Source: Tigriopus japonicus
Taxonomy: Eukaryota > Arthropoda > Copepoda > Harpacticoida > Harpacticidae
NCBI GenBank assembly: GCA_010645155.1
Contig: CM021312.1
Span: 2,794,433 to 2,858,432 of the forward strand
Direction: 5' to 3'
DNA length: 64,000 bases
How positions within the stretch are numbered: the first letter of the stretch is position 1; every line of letters starts with the position of its first letter. The position numbers were made by a program, and so were the translations under genes. The notes under the pieces were generated by a model, which was not told the DNA's origin, made no database searches, and saw only the letters and a list, made by a program, of their open reading frames with translations. Below are positions 1 to 8,995 of the stretch, one piece after another.

Positions 1-3000
1 CCACCTTCACGCAGACCGATATCTTTTGATCATGCACTTGCTCTGTTTGCGTTTGAATATCAGGCCGAGACCACTCATATTCGAGGGTTTGATCTGGGAC
101 GAAGAATTGGGCAATTTCCAGTAGATAAGCCACAGAGCCCACCAGAACAAAGCTCTGCACATGGGCGTTCAAGGTCTGGTTGCCCTTGTCATCCCGATCA
201 TAATTCACATTGATCATTCGAATGGATTTTGACGTGTCATCTGAAGACTTTTGCTTGGCCTCCATGAGCCGAACGATCCTCTTGGAATCTGCTTCAGCCT
301 CATAAAATCGGCTGTCTTCCAGAACACAATTCTCCAAGAAGGCCAGAGCAGAAATAGAGCCATCCACTAAAAGATGGCCTTTGGTGTGAATAAGCTCAAC
401 TTTGAGTCGAGCTAGAGCAGAAAGTGGATCCCGATCTTGGTTTACTTGTTTAAGGGTGGTGTTACCAACAAAAATATCCGCTTGGAAGCCTTCAAACACA
501 AAATCGAAATCCACAGCCTTGGCCTTGGGATGCCTTTCAGCCGCTTGTAAGACCGCTATCATGGATTGAGAACTTCTTTGGGATTGGAGACTGGTTCGAC
601 TGCCACCGATTTCGTGTTTTTTCTTCAAATTCAGCTTCATTTTGGTCTTGTTATTCGTTGGAACTTCAGGCGATTCAGCTTGTTCAAATTCTCCTTTCTG
701 TGAGAAATTGTTCATAAGGATACCCATGAGAACATTGTAATCCTCCTTACTCATCTCAGCCAAGATCCTTTTCAAAGTTCCAGTCACGGAAATTTCGGCC
801 GGATCACCTTCCTCTCTTGACCCATTCATGTTTCGGACCAAATCCACCTCAAATGTTATTGGGTGAATGATAAGGCAATCACTTTCAATCTCGTTGCTTG
901 TGATGTCTTGGGCAATTTTTCCCCGGAGCAACTTGAGGTCTTTCAAGTCAAAATGCATTTGATCAAAGACTCGACCATCACTTAAAGAGAACTTGTTGGA
1001 AAGTTTCAGCTTTCCGAGATCAGCAATGAAGGTGGTCTTGCTAGTTGAATGGACAGGGATGATGATCAAAGGAGCATCCATCATGATATTCAACTGGGCC
1101 CGGGTGGCATTGGCATAAGCGTCAATCATGGATTTGGTGGCATTATCGAAGGCCAGGGTGGCCTTTTCAGCCACAGCCTCTCTTGCACCGGAAAACGGTT
1201 CAATGAAGGCGAGGAAGTCTGTGATGAACTTCATCAAGAAGACAACCTTGACTCTGCCCATTTGGGCCTCAACCAATACATCAATGACATCTGGATTGTT
1301 AGCTTTTGCCTCCGAAGTAACTTCATAAAGTGTTACAGACGCGTCAAACACTTTGTCGTCACAATTCTCAGCAATCTTTTCGTAATAAGTTTTTTCTCGA
1401 TCAGATCCCAAATTGCATGCGTCCATAATCTCGAAATTGACCAATTTGGCCGTTATGACCTTTTGATCCGAGGTCTGAATGTACGACACGTGCAGGTCCT
1501 GAACCCTCATAGAGGCGAAATAGACTTTGTTGGTCATGAAATCAAAGGAGACTCCTTCCAATGAAGCTTTGATCTTGACATCAATGGTCTCACGCCCAAT
1601 GCTGTCAGCCCTCTTTTTAGTCTTAAACGCCCATTTTGCCAATCCACCCGAAGTTTGTCTCTTCGCCACTGGAGCATGAGATTTCCGAGCGTTTTGGCGC
1701 TTTAGAGCTCCTTCAACATCAGAAACATCTTCACCGGGTCTTGGTGAACATGCATCTTCATATTTTTCTTCAAATTCGGGCGTTTGGTCCTCTGGTTCAG
1801 CTTGATGAGCTTGTGGATCTTGTGGATCTTTCGCGGGAGCAGCCATTAGGTTCTTTGCTTTAGATGAAAGCTCTTTAACAAACTTGTCTACTTTTCCAAC
1901 TATATCTAGGATGGCGTCTTGGTGCAGATTAATGTCAACCTGAGTCAGTTCCACCTCAAGAGTCTTAAGCACACTCTTGTGAACCGTTCGAAATTCGGGG
2001 GATTTTTTGTTTACGTCCGTGTACTTCAGAGTAAGCAACTTGGCCTCAGTCTGGTCTTTCTTGTGCGTGCTTAGAATATGCACAGGCTTTCCCGTTGGAG
2101 TCTTTAGAAGGAGATGCTCGCAATTGACATCACTGATCCGGAATTCGCCACTGATATCGAACATTCTGATTTTGGCATCGATGGCCATCTTGTTGATGGT
2201 AAAGTGGAAAAGCTCTTGATCGGCGTTGGAGGAAGGGTTCATCTGAGCTAGACTCAGGTTCACTTTGTTGATGGTGAAGTCCAGTATCATTTTAGTGACT
2301 TGGCTCAATGTGCTCTTGTTATTGGTGTCTGATTCGTCCGTTCGTTTTGCAGGAATAATATCGGTAACGGCTGTACTAACAAATTGTGATTGTTGGACCA
2401 AAGACCCGGTGTTGGCAAAGGAACTAAAGGCTGAGGCCATGGATCCTTCAGACTCACTACGATGCAAACTTGGGTCATTGTCATCTCCGAAACAATCCAC
2501 GATCGAGTCTAAGATTTGGGCTAATTTGATAAGACGATAGTCACTGATGTTAATTGAGATCTCTTTGAGACTACCCCGGACCTTTGTCAGGGGCATTTCA
2601 GGATCCTTCTTAATAAGACAATATTGGAAGACGACCTCTAAGGAAGTGGGTTTGAGAAGGAACAATGGCGAGGTTTCTCGATCCACGTGAGCCCTCCACT
2701 CCTCATGTGGAAGGGCCACAATGACCTGCATGTCTTCAAGGGTCACAATAAACTTGTCATACGCTTGATCCCTTAAGGACTTCTTGAATGTCTCGGTGAG
2801 GTCGGTCAGAGACATATCCTTCAGATCGCGAGTTTCCGTTGAAATTGGTTGGCTGCAGATCTTGATACTTCCCAAATTGGCGATGGCGCAAGCGCAAGAG
2901 TTCGTTAGTTTGCCCTCATGAGGTAGAATAATATAGGAAGACATCAGTTCAATCTTGACATCCACAAGGTTGTGGTTTTCAATGACATATTGTAATCCCA

Positions 3001-4975
3001 GAGTGGTCGATTGTTTGTACTCATTCAACTTGGAAATGGCGGAATGGTGCAAAGTCGTCAAGTTTAAGTCGTCCGGAGTTCGGAAAATCTTAATCAATCG
3101 GTTAATTGTGGTGGCATGATAGACAATTTCGAGAGGGCTGGAGAAAAAATTGAGCCGCTGGTCATAGACACTGCCTTGGTCTTCATCTAGATTGCCATCT
3201 GGGTGCTCGGGGGGATTATTCTCAAAGCTAAAGTTGACCAAATTCCCATCTTTCGAACCTGGCCTGGTGGAAACGAGGCAGGGTCTTTCTTCTTTTTTGG
3301 GTTCGTAGCCCAACACGGTCAATGATTTCATGGTCATGGCCAACTCGACGTAATCGGCAGAGGGTCTTTGGGCAATGTGACTGGCCACGTCACTCAGATT
3401 GAGCCGAATGATCTCGGCATCATTTAGATCATCATCCCGGATGGTGATGAGGAGACAGTCAAGATGAAACTCGAGCTTTCTGGCCACAAAGCTTTTAGGA
3501 AAGATTCCGTGATGGGCGTTCTCTTGATAGTCAATGATCTCATACAACTTTTCCTTTTCCTCAGGTGTCATGGCTTCTTCGAATTTTTTGACATTGGTCT
3601 CCAAGTCTGCGTTTTGATCCGACTTTTTCGCCCCTCCACCACCAAACCATCCCCAGAATCCGGTACCAGCATTGGCTGCAGCCGCGGCTAATTTCTCTTT
3701 GGCGGACTTTTCGACTTCACGCTCGGCTAATTGCCTTTGAATGCGAATGTTCACCTCGTCCAAGATATCCTCGAACTTTTTCAAATCAGTTGCGAGCTCT
3801 TGAGGGACCTTGGTTCCGGCCATGATCTTGCGTTTATAAAACTCACGATAAGTTTTACAACGATGGATGTGTTCCTTCATGTGATTCCAAGACCAATTGT
3901 TTATCTTTCGAACGACCTCTTCCTCGTAAACACAATCAAATGCAAACTTCCACAAGTCTTTCAGTCGTTTTTGATAATTGGGCAGATTCTCTAAGTTGTG
4001 CCTGGCCTTGTATTTCCTGAATTTGGAAGCCCTATTCATAAACTCAAATGATTGGAGCAGCATCATGAAATCTTGATACTGATACTTGGTCAGAGACAAA
4101 CACAACTCTTTCATCTGAATAGACAGATCAATCTCTGGGATCTCATATTGATAGAGAGTCGGATTCGGACACCACCTCAAACTCGCATCCGAGCTAATAG
4201 GTCCCAGCAGATATTTCAACCGTTTTATGGGGTTTTCACGGGTTCCAATATTCGTATTGAACATCACATCGATGACGTCTTCTTTCGAGGTGTTTTCCTC
4301 TGAGTACATACTCGCTTTGGGTTTCCAGTACACGGAGAAACTGTCCAAAACTACATACTTCTCGAATACTTTCAACTTGATCTTGTCCTGGTGTTCCTTG
4401 CTGGCATCTTTTGTCGTGGTCATTTGAACATGCTCCAAGGTGACACCCGCAGCAAAAGGATAACGGCCTGTACTGGTTTGCTTGTCTTCGTATCGGATGT
4501 GAACCTTTTTGATGCTGACCTCAAGATTCTTGATAATATTGGCCACCAATCGTTCCACGAAAGTATCATCTGCGCCCTCACCCTCTTTCTTGTCCTTCGT
4601 TTTACTAGCATCTTGTTCTAATCGTTTGGCCTCTTCTGTCCTTTGGAGACGCTTTTGCTTGGCTTCATTTTGAAGTCTTCGCTCTTTCTCTTCGTCAAAT
4701 TTGACCGATGTACTTGGCACCACCAACAAGTGCAATCCTTCAATCTCGATCACGGTTTTGTCCGAAAACAAATGAAACCAAGGGATCTTGATCACCAATT
4801 TGCTCACTTTACCATGGACACATTTCACTGGCAAACCAAGATCTGAGAGGGCCGATTCTTTCAATTTGACATTGTTCAAGCGGATCTCAGATCCCATGGA
4901 CACACTACTCTCGGAGAGTTCCAAATATTGTCCGAGATAACTCTTCAGGACGCTCTCTAAAACTCTGGACACCAT
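1..4975 (-). CDS. Vps13: VPS13-family bridge-like lipid transfer protein, N-terminal part (partial)
   Basis: An open frame of 1658 codons runs without a stop or an obvious intron from the ATG at 4975 to the left edge, so the C-terminal part (in this family the VAB/WD40-like, DH-like and PH regions) lies outside the window. The first ~120 residues are a chorein_N domain: amphipathic start, then 'ESALSDLGLPVK' and 'LVIKIPW', which mirror the 'ENALSELDVPFK ... LKIPW' of VPS13A/C. Later come 'RYEDKQTSTGRYPFAAGVTL', a 'WSWNHMKEHIHR' block, and a Trp/Gly-rich 'GFWGWFGGGG' near residue 438, matching the Trp-rich insert of human VPS13A. The overall pattern resembles VPS13A/C more than VPS13D. Known family role: lipid channel at membrane contact sites. 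The start is chosen because the ATG begins the canonical N-terminal helix. A well-formed splice acceptor (cttttgtttcag) ends at 5091, 116 nt upstream of the ATG, suggesting a 5'UTR intron. The single 5-kb exon is unusual for this normally intron-rich family. Confidence 0.93.
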   Translation of the reverse strand, partial: MVSRVLESVLKSYLGQYLELSESSVSMGSEIRLNNVKLKESALSDLGLPVKCVHGKVSKLVIKIPWFHLFSDKTVIEIEGLHLLVVPSTSVKFDEEKERRLQNEAKQKRLQRTEEAKRLEQDASKTKDKKEGEGADDTFVERLVANIIKNLEVSIKKVHIRYEDKQTSTGRYPFAAGVTLEHVQMTTTKDASKEHQDKIKLKVFEKYVVLDSFSVYWKPKASMYSEENTSKEDVIDVMFNTNIGTRENPIKRLKYLLGPISSDASLRWCPNPTLYQYEIPEIDLSIQMKELCLSLTKYQYQDFMMLLQSFEFMNRASKFRKYKARHNLENLPNYQKRLKDLWKFAFDCVYEEEVVRKINNWSWNHMKEHIHRCKTYREFYKRKIMAGTKVPQELATDLKKFEDILDEVNIRIQRQLAEREVEKSAKEKLAAAAANAGTGFWGWFGGGGAKKSDQNADLETNVKKFEEAMTPEEKEKLYEIIDYQENAHHGIFPKSFVARKLEFHLDCLLITIRDDDLNDAEIIRLNLSDVASHIAQRPSADYVELAMTMKSLTVLGYEPKKEERPCLVSTRPGSKDGNLVNFSFENNPPEHPDGNLDEDQGSVYDQRLNFFSSPLEIVYHATTINRLIKIFRTPDDLNLTTLHHSAISKLNEYKQSTTLGLQYVIENHNLVDVKIELMSSYIILPHEGKLTNSCACAIANLGSIKICSQPISTETRDLKDMSLTDLTETFKKSLRDQAYDKFIVTLEDMQVIVALPHEEWRAHVDRETSPLFLLKPTSLEVVFQYCLIKKDPEMPLTKVRGSLKEISINISDYRLIKLAQILDSIVDCFGDDNDPSLHRSESEGSMASAFSSFANTGSLVQQSQFVSTAVTDIIPAKRTDESDTNNKSTLSQVTKMILDFTINKVNLSLAQMNPSSNADQELFHFTINKMAIDAKIRMFDISGEFRISDVNCEHLLLKTPTGKPVHILSTHKKDQTEAKLLTLKYTDVNKKSPEFRTVHKSVLKTLEVELTQVDINLHQDAILDIVGKVDKFVKELSSKAKNLMAAPAKDPQDPQAHQAEPEDQTPEFEEKYEDACSPRPGEDVSDVEGALKRQNARKSHAPVAKRQTSGGLAKWAFKTKKRADSIGRETIDVKIKASLEGVSFDFMTNKVYFASMRVQDLHVSYIQTSDQKVITAKLVNFEIMDACNLGSDREKTYYEKIAENCDDKVFDASVTLYEVTSEAKANNPDVIDVLVEAQMGRVKVVFLMKFITDFLAFIEPFSGAREAVAEKATLAFDNATKSMIDAYANATRAQLNIMMDAPLIIIPVHSTSKTTFIADLGKLKLSNKFSLSDGRVFDQMHFDLKDLKLLRGKIAQDITSNEIESDCLIIHPITFEVDLVRNMNGSREEGDPAEISVTGTLKRILAEMSKEDYNVLMGILMNNFSQKGEFEQAESPEVPTNNKTKMKLNLKKKHEIGGSRTSLQSQRSSQSMIAVLQAAERHPKAKAVDFDFVFEGFQADIFVGNTTLKQVNQDRDPLSALARLKVELIHTKGHLLVDGSISALAFLENCVLEDSRFYEAEADSKRIVRLMEAKQKSSDDTSKSIRMINVNYDRDDKGNQTLNAHVQSFVLVGSVAYLLEIAQFFVPDQTLEYEWSRPDIQTQTEQVHDQKISVCVKV

Positions 4976-5197
4976 TTTGACTCACTATAACTAAGCACAG
5001 TTCACAATGGAAATAATGAGACGTCTCATAGGAGAGCCAATGCTCTCTTTTCTTCTTTTTCGTTCTTCTTTGACTTGGTTTACTTCAAATCTGAAACAAA
5101 AGTGAATGCATTCGGTCAGGCCTTGCGTTTGCAACAGATGTATGTTTTTAAAACACGTGACATATAATGTTACAATGACACGCATACATTCATTAAT
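4976..5197 (-). promoter_or_regulatory. TSEN2-VPS13 intergenic spacer / VPS13 5' leader
   Basis: Only 222 bp separate the TSEN2 stop codon from the VPS13 start codon on the same strand. On the minus strand the spacer holds a pyrimidine-rich acceptor ending at 5091-5092, followed by an A/G-rich leader. I see no canonical AATAAA poly(A) signal for TSEN2 and no TATA box. It must carry the end of one transcript and either the promoter of the next or a 5'UTR splice site. Confidence 0.6.
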
Positions 5198-6085
5198 CTA
5201 TTGCTTTTGAGAAGGTACCCATCGACGAACTAACACTTCTTTCAGGTACAATTCCCCCAAGTTCTCCGGGGAATCTTGAACTCGTTCAAAGGCTTGACCA
5301 TCGCCGTCGATCTCGACTAACATGAGTTCTTTCGACGTGGCCTCGGTGATTCGATTTAAGCCAAAGAGTTCCCGCCAAGACATGGCCTCATTTAAGGTGT
5401 TGACTTGGATTTTGACCGAATACGTGGAGTGGAAAAAGGGTGGTCCATCTTGATACAATAAAAAATTGGCCCCAAACTTCAACCCGTTCCGGACCACCCA
5501 CCCTTTGGCACGAAAATGATGATACACACGATATAACACGGGAAATTGTTCATCTCTAGAAACCAGAACCCGCCACAGCTCATATAAATTCAATTCTCGA
5601 CCATTTTGACGCACAATAAGACACCCTAGGGCGTAACTGAGGAAATACGCCTCCTCTGGCGCCAAGACCAATGGCCATCGTTCATTCATATGCGGCCGAT
5701 GGATCACTTTCCCAGATTCATTTTTGGTATCTTCGTCAACAGATCTGGACAGTTTTCTCAATGTATCATTTTGAGTCTCCGGATCGATCTTGGGATGAAA
5801 GGGCTTCAATTCAGGACAATGTTGGGCCTCGCTTTGTTGGTCATCCGGGATCTCTTTGTCACCAAAGAAGCCGTTGGTAAAGAGTTTCACAGCTTGATCT
5901 AAATCCGGGATCCGAACTTGACCCGTCTCTTCAATCAAATAGCCTTCATATCTGGGCCATTGCCCGTGAAAAGCTGTTTTGTCTCTTAAACTATTGATGG
6001 GTATGGGCAAAGACGGTTGGAGGGTCTCATCTTTACGGGCTCGTTTGGGGCGAGGTTCCAATAAGGAACACTGATTACGAGCCAT
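5198..6085 (-). CDS. Tsen2: tRNA-splicing endonuclease catalytic subunit Sen2
   Basis: A 295-residue intronless coding region for the Sen2/TSEN2 subunit, which with TSEN34, TSEN54 and TSEN15 cleaves pre-tRNA introns. Sen2 cuts the 5' splice site. The catalytic domain fills the C-terminal half: 'APEEAYFLSYALGCL' matches the conserved 'LEEAYFLSYALGCL', followed by 'YHHFRAKGWVVRNGLKFG' and 'LLYQDGPPFFHSTYSV'. Numbered from Met1 (ATG at 6085), the Tyr-His-Lys triad is visible as Tyr211, His219 (eight residues later, as in human Y369/H377) and Lys252 in 'SKELML', matching human K416. The C-terminal 'KEVLVRRWVPS' matches the human tail. Upstream the frame stays open only through a non-ATG codon within a predicted 39-nt intron (6091-6129), so the ATG at 6085 is preferred. 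The protein is shorter than human TSEN2 (465 residues) because the N-terminal region is reduced. All triad residues are present, so it should be active. Confidence 0.93.
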   Translation of the reverse strand: MARNQCSLLEPRPKRARKDETLQPSLPIPINSLRDKTAFHGQWPRYEGYLIEETGQVRIPDLDQAVKLFTNGFFGDKEIPDDQQSEAQHCPELKPFHPKIDPETQNDTLRKLSRSVDEDTKNESGKVIHRPHMNERWPLVLAPEEAYFLSYALGCLIVRQNGRELNLYELWRVLVSRDEQFPVLYRVYHHFRAKGWVVRNGLKFGANFLLYQDGPPFFHSTYSVKIQVNTLNEAMSWRELFGLNRITEATSKELMLVEIDGDGQAFERVQDSPENLGELYLKEVLVRRWVPSQKQ

Positions 6086-6090
6086 GGGAT

Positions 6091-6129
6091 CTACAGATGG
6101 AACAAAGACCAAAAGAGTGTTTTACTCAC
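6091..6129 (-). other. Very short predicted 5'UTR intron of TSEN2 (39 nt)
   Basis: On the minus strand the sequence reads CTTCAG|GTGAGTAAAA ... TTCCATCTGTAG|ATCCCATGG. This gives a consensus donor and acceptor only 39 nt apart, with the TSEN2 start ATG six bases into the downstream exon. The minimal size and the position just before the start codon are inferred from the splice-site sequences. A short uORF (ATG TGT TGT TAA) lies upstream of the donor. Confidence 0.55.
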
Positions 6130-6130
6130 C

Positions 6131-8995
6131 TGAAGGTGACAGGAATGAATGATTAACAACACATTTTAACTCACAGTTACCTCAGATAATAACCTAAACG
6201 TTGAGAGGAGTGAAAAACATGAATGACTCCTTCTAGAAAATACGCTTTAAAGCCACGACGAAATCAGCTGCCAAATTTAATTCATCAAAGCCAACCTCGC
6301 AATCCTAACAGTATGGTTCAAGTTCGAAATCCAAGACAATCTTGGAAGCATGGAGGTTGGCTCACCTATCAAATGGGTGGATGAGAGCGTGTCATCCACT
6401 TGAATATGATGTCAAGCCAAAACGTTACGCTCTGAGGGCGTTTGAGTCAGGGTCTACTTGATGAGTCCAACGCAAAACCCGGGTCAGGTCATCTTTTGTT
6501 GTTGACTGAGAAAGAAAGTCTACTGCAACTCCAGTTCAGCTTGATTAAGGCTCGTGAAACCTCGAGCCGAGCAGGTCTGTGGAGCCGAGTCACAAAGTAG
6601 GGACTCTGGTTCGACCTAAGGCTGACTAAAAGCAGGGTTCTGCATTGAGTTCCAATAGATGTCATGTCAATTGATCTCAAACACAAATACTCACCAAACT
6701 TACAGTTTAGGGGTACAGGCAAGCGTTTTTAATAACAACAACTTAACCAAAGCCCATATTACTACATCCATGTGACCTCTTAAACGTAATTTTATCAAAA
6801 CTGAGAAACTGTACACGGTCGTTACCTGTGCTGTATGAAAGTGTTTTGCTCAAATAATGAAGGATATAATGTTCTAATGAAGATATCTTGTGAATATGTA
6901 GATCTTAAAAGTAGCTCAAATAACTACACTAGTTCACTTAAAACCAACAAAATTTCCCAAACCATATTAATAGATATTAAGAGTGTCCTTAGTTATGAAT
7001 TGAAGCGAAATTTGATCATTATCTATTAAGCAGATAATTGGCTATCATAACCTTAAAACTTTAAAATACATCAAATTATGCCATGAAATGCTCCGGCTAT
7101 ATGTTGAAGCGGTTGCCAAGAAAGATAAAATATATTTTCTATGGCAAAAACAAAAATGATAATTTTTCGTTTCCCTATGATTCTGTCTTGGTTGTAGGAT
7201 TCATTTATATTTTAACTTAAACGTAACTTAAAACGTTCATTTCTTAAAATATTTCCTTAAATTATCATTAATAAGTCAGAATTGCATAACTTTAAAAACT
7301 ATTGAAGATCTGTGCATATTTGAAAAATAAATTAGCAGTACAACCGCAATTTTTGTTTCAAAAAGTGCAATATTTGTAACAAACAGTTTTCATTGGAATT
7401 TTATAAAAATTGAACTTACGTCTTACTATGTTTGTTAAAAGCACCGAAGAAAAAATAATCCAAACAAATACCTTTTAAATTAGTTTTAAAATATATTATA
7501 CACTTATTTTTATGTAAGATAAAAGTGAAAGAAAGCGAAAAATCTTGCTTATTTTTGCGACGTTGAAAAAGTAGATTTAATGTCTTGGGGATGGCTTTTA
7601 CACACAATTTGAGCATTTCAGGACGTTATTTGATGCAATTTGAAAATTGGAAGTAGTGATAGTATATTTTCTGCTTAATAGTGCTAAATAGATATTGATC
7701 AAATTTCGATTCAATTCATGACTAAGGACCCTCTCATTACCCATCCGTATACCCGATTTGGGAAAATTCGTTTATTTTAGTGGATTTAAGTGAATTATTA
7801 TAGTTATTTGAGCTACTTTTAAGATTTATATATTCACAAGATACATTCATCATGATACTCTGACATTAAAAATCGTTATTAGAAGTCTTTGCATTTGACT
7901 AAACACTTCGTTACAAATTTTAACCACTATCACTATGTGTAGAATTGCTCCAAGAGTAGAGTTCATATGACTGTCAGTCAAAATGAACTCCCAGGCAACT
8001 TACTATAATACTAATTGTTAGTCCGTTTGATCTAAATTCAATTGGTTACTGTTTTCCTGAGTTTTTACTTCACAAGAACAAAGTTTTTGTAAAAGGGTCG
8101 GACTGACGACGAACACAGTGCGTACAAATGAGAAAGATTGGGCTCGATGCTTGCTACCTCGGGAAAGCTAAGATCTCAACTCATCACTACTAAACAGGCC
8201 CTTTTTAAAAGGGGTGTATTTTCCGTTGGATGTCTCAGGACCGAACGCCGGATTATTGTACAAGTGGATAACAAAAAAGGTCATTTTGAGAAGATACTTA
8301 GGCCCGTCATCCTTTAAACTGGGAGAAAATTGTAATTGGATTCAAGATCTGACAGGATAATGAGGTACAAAAGGAACATAACTTGCTTAAATTAATTTGT
8401 ACGGCTACGAAGCTACCCAGCTTTCCAGTGTTTTGGCTTGGTATTGTTTGTAACCTACACATTGTCAGGGACAACATAATTTCGTCAGAGATTCATGTCA
8501 GAAGGCTTGATGAACAAACGAAAGGTGTTTGTGCTGGCAAAGATAACAATTTTCACACCTCAACTTTACATCCTCTTCAATAAACTTGTTTAAACTCCTG
8601 ATTTTAGAAAATACCTACGCAAAATTATTTTTACGGACGTTACAGAGATTGAGCTCGAGAGAAATTTAGTCAGCGTGGCCAAGGTTACTTTTTCAAAAAT
8701 ATTTTTTTTTAAAACTAGAATTATGTTAACATTGTGTTGAAATAATTTCACATGGTCGCCCTTTTCATGAGCTTGTTAGAGAATAAGACAAAAAATCTCT
8801 AAGAAATTCAGAAACATGACCAATACTTCTTCTTTCAAGAGGATCGAATGCACATTGGCTGAGTCACCTTTCGACAACATTGGAACAAGAGACAGAAAAA
8901 TAGTGAACACTCGCTCCATGGAGGCCAGAGTTAAAGTGAACAAACATGGCAACCCCTATCATAACCTAGAGATTAGAAACGGATAACTATTGAAA
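6131..8995. other. Intergenic, AT-rich
   Basis: This stretch lies between the divergently transcribed TSEN2 (minus) and RING-H2 gene (plus), so both promoters should be here. I found no conserved coding exon. The short open frames lack domain content and codon bias. The only organised structure is the imperfect inverted repeat at 6862-7868. No TATA box is placed convincingly for either gene. Confidence 0.6.
6862..7868. repeat. Inverted-repeat (foldback/MITE-like) element
   Basis: The left arm (about 6862-7034) and right arm (about 7671-7868) are reverse complements at roughly 75-85% identity by eye. Shared blocks include 'tatcttgtgaatat', 'cttaaaagtagctcaaata', 'tcacttaaa' and 'gaaatttgatca'. 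The arms are about 170-200 bp with a 640-bp AT-rich spacer that holds no transposase frame. No target-site duplication was identified and the ends are fuzzy, which suggests an old non-autonomous element. Confidence 0.6.

Noticed and set aside
1049..4846. Many open frames on the plus strand across the VPS13 exon
   Set aside because: They are antisense shadows of a long high-quality VPS13 frame and contain no domains of their own.
6489..7029. Short frames upstream of TSEN2
   Set aside because: AT-rich, no domain, and the second lies in the arm of an inverted repeat.
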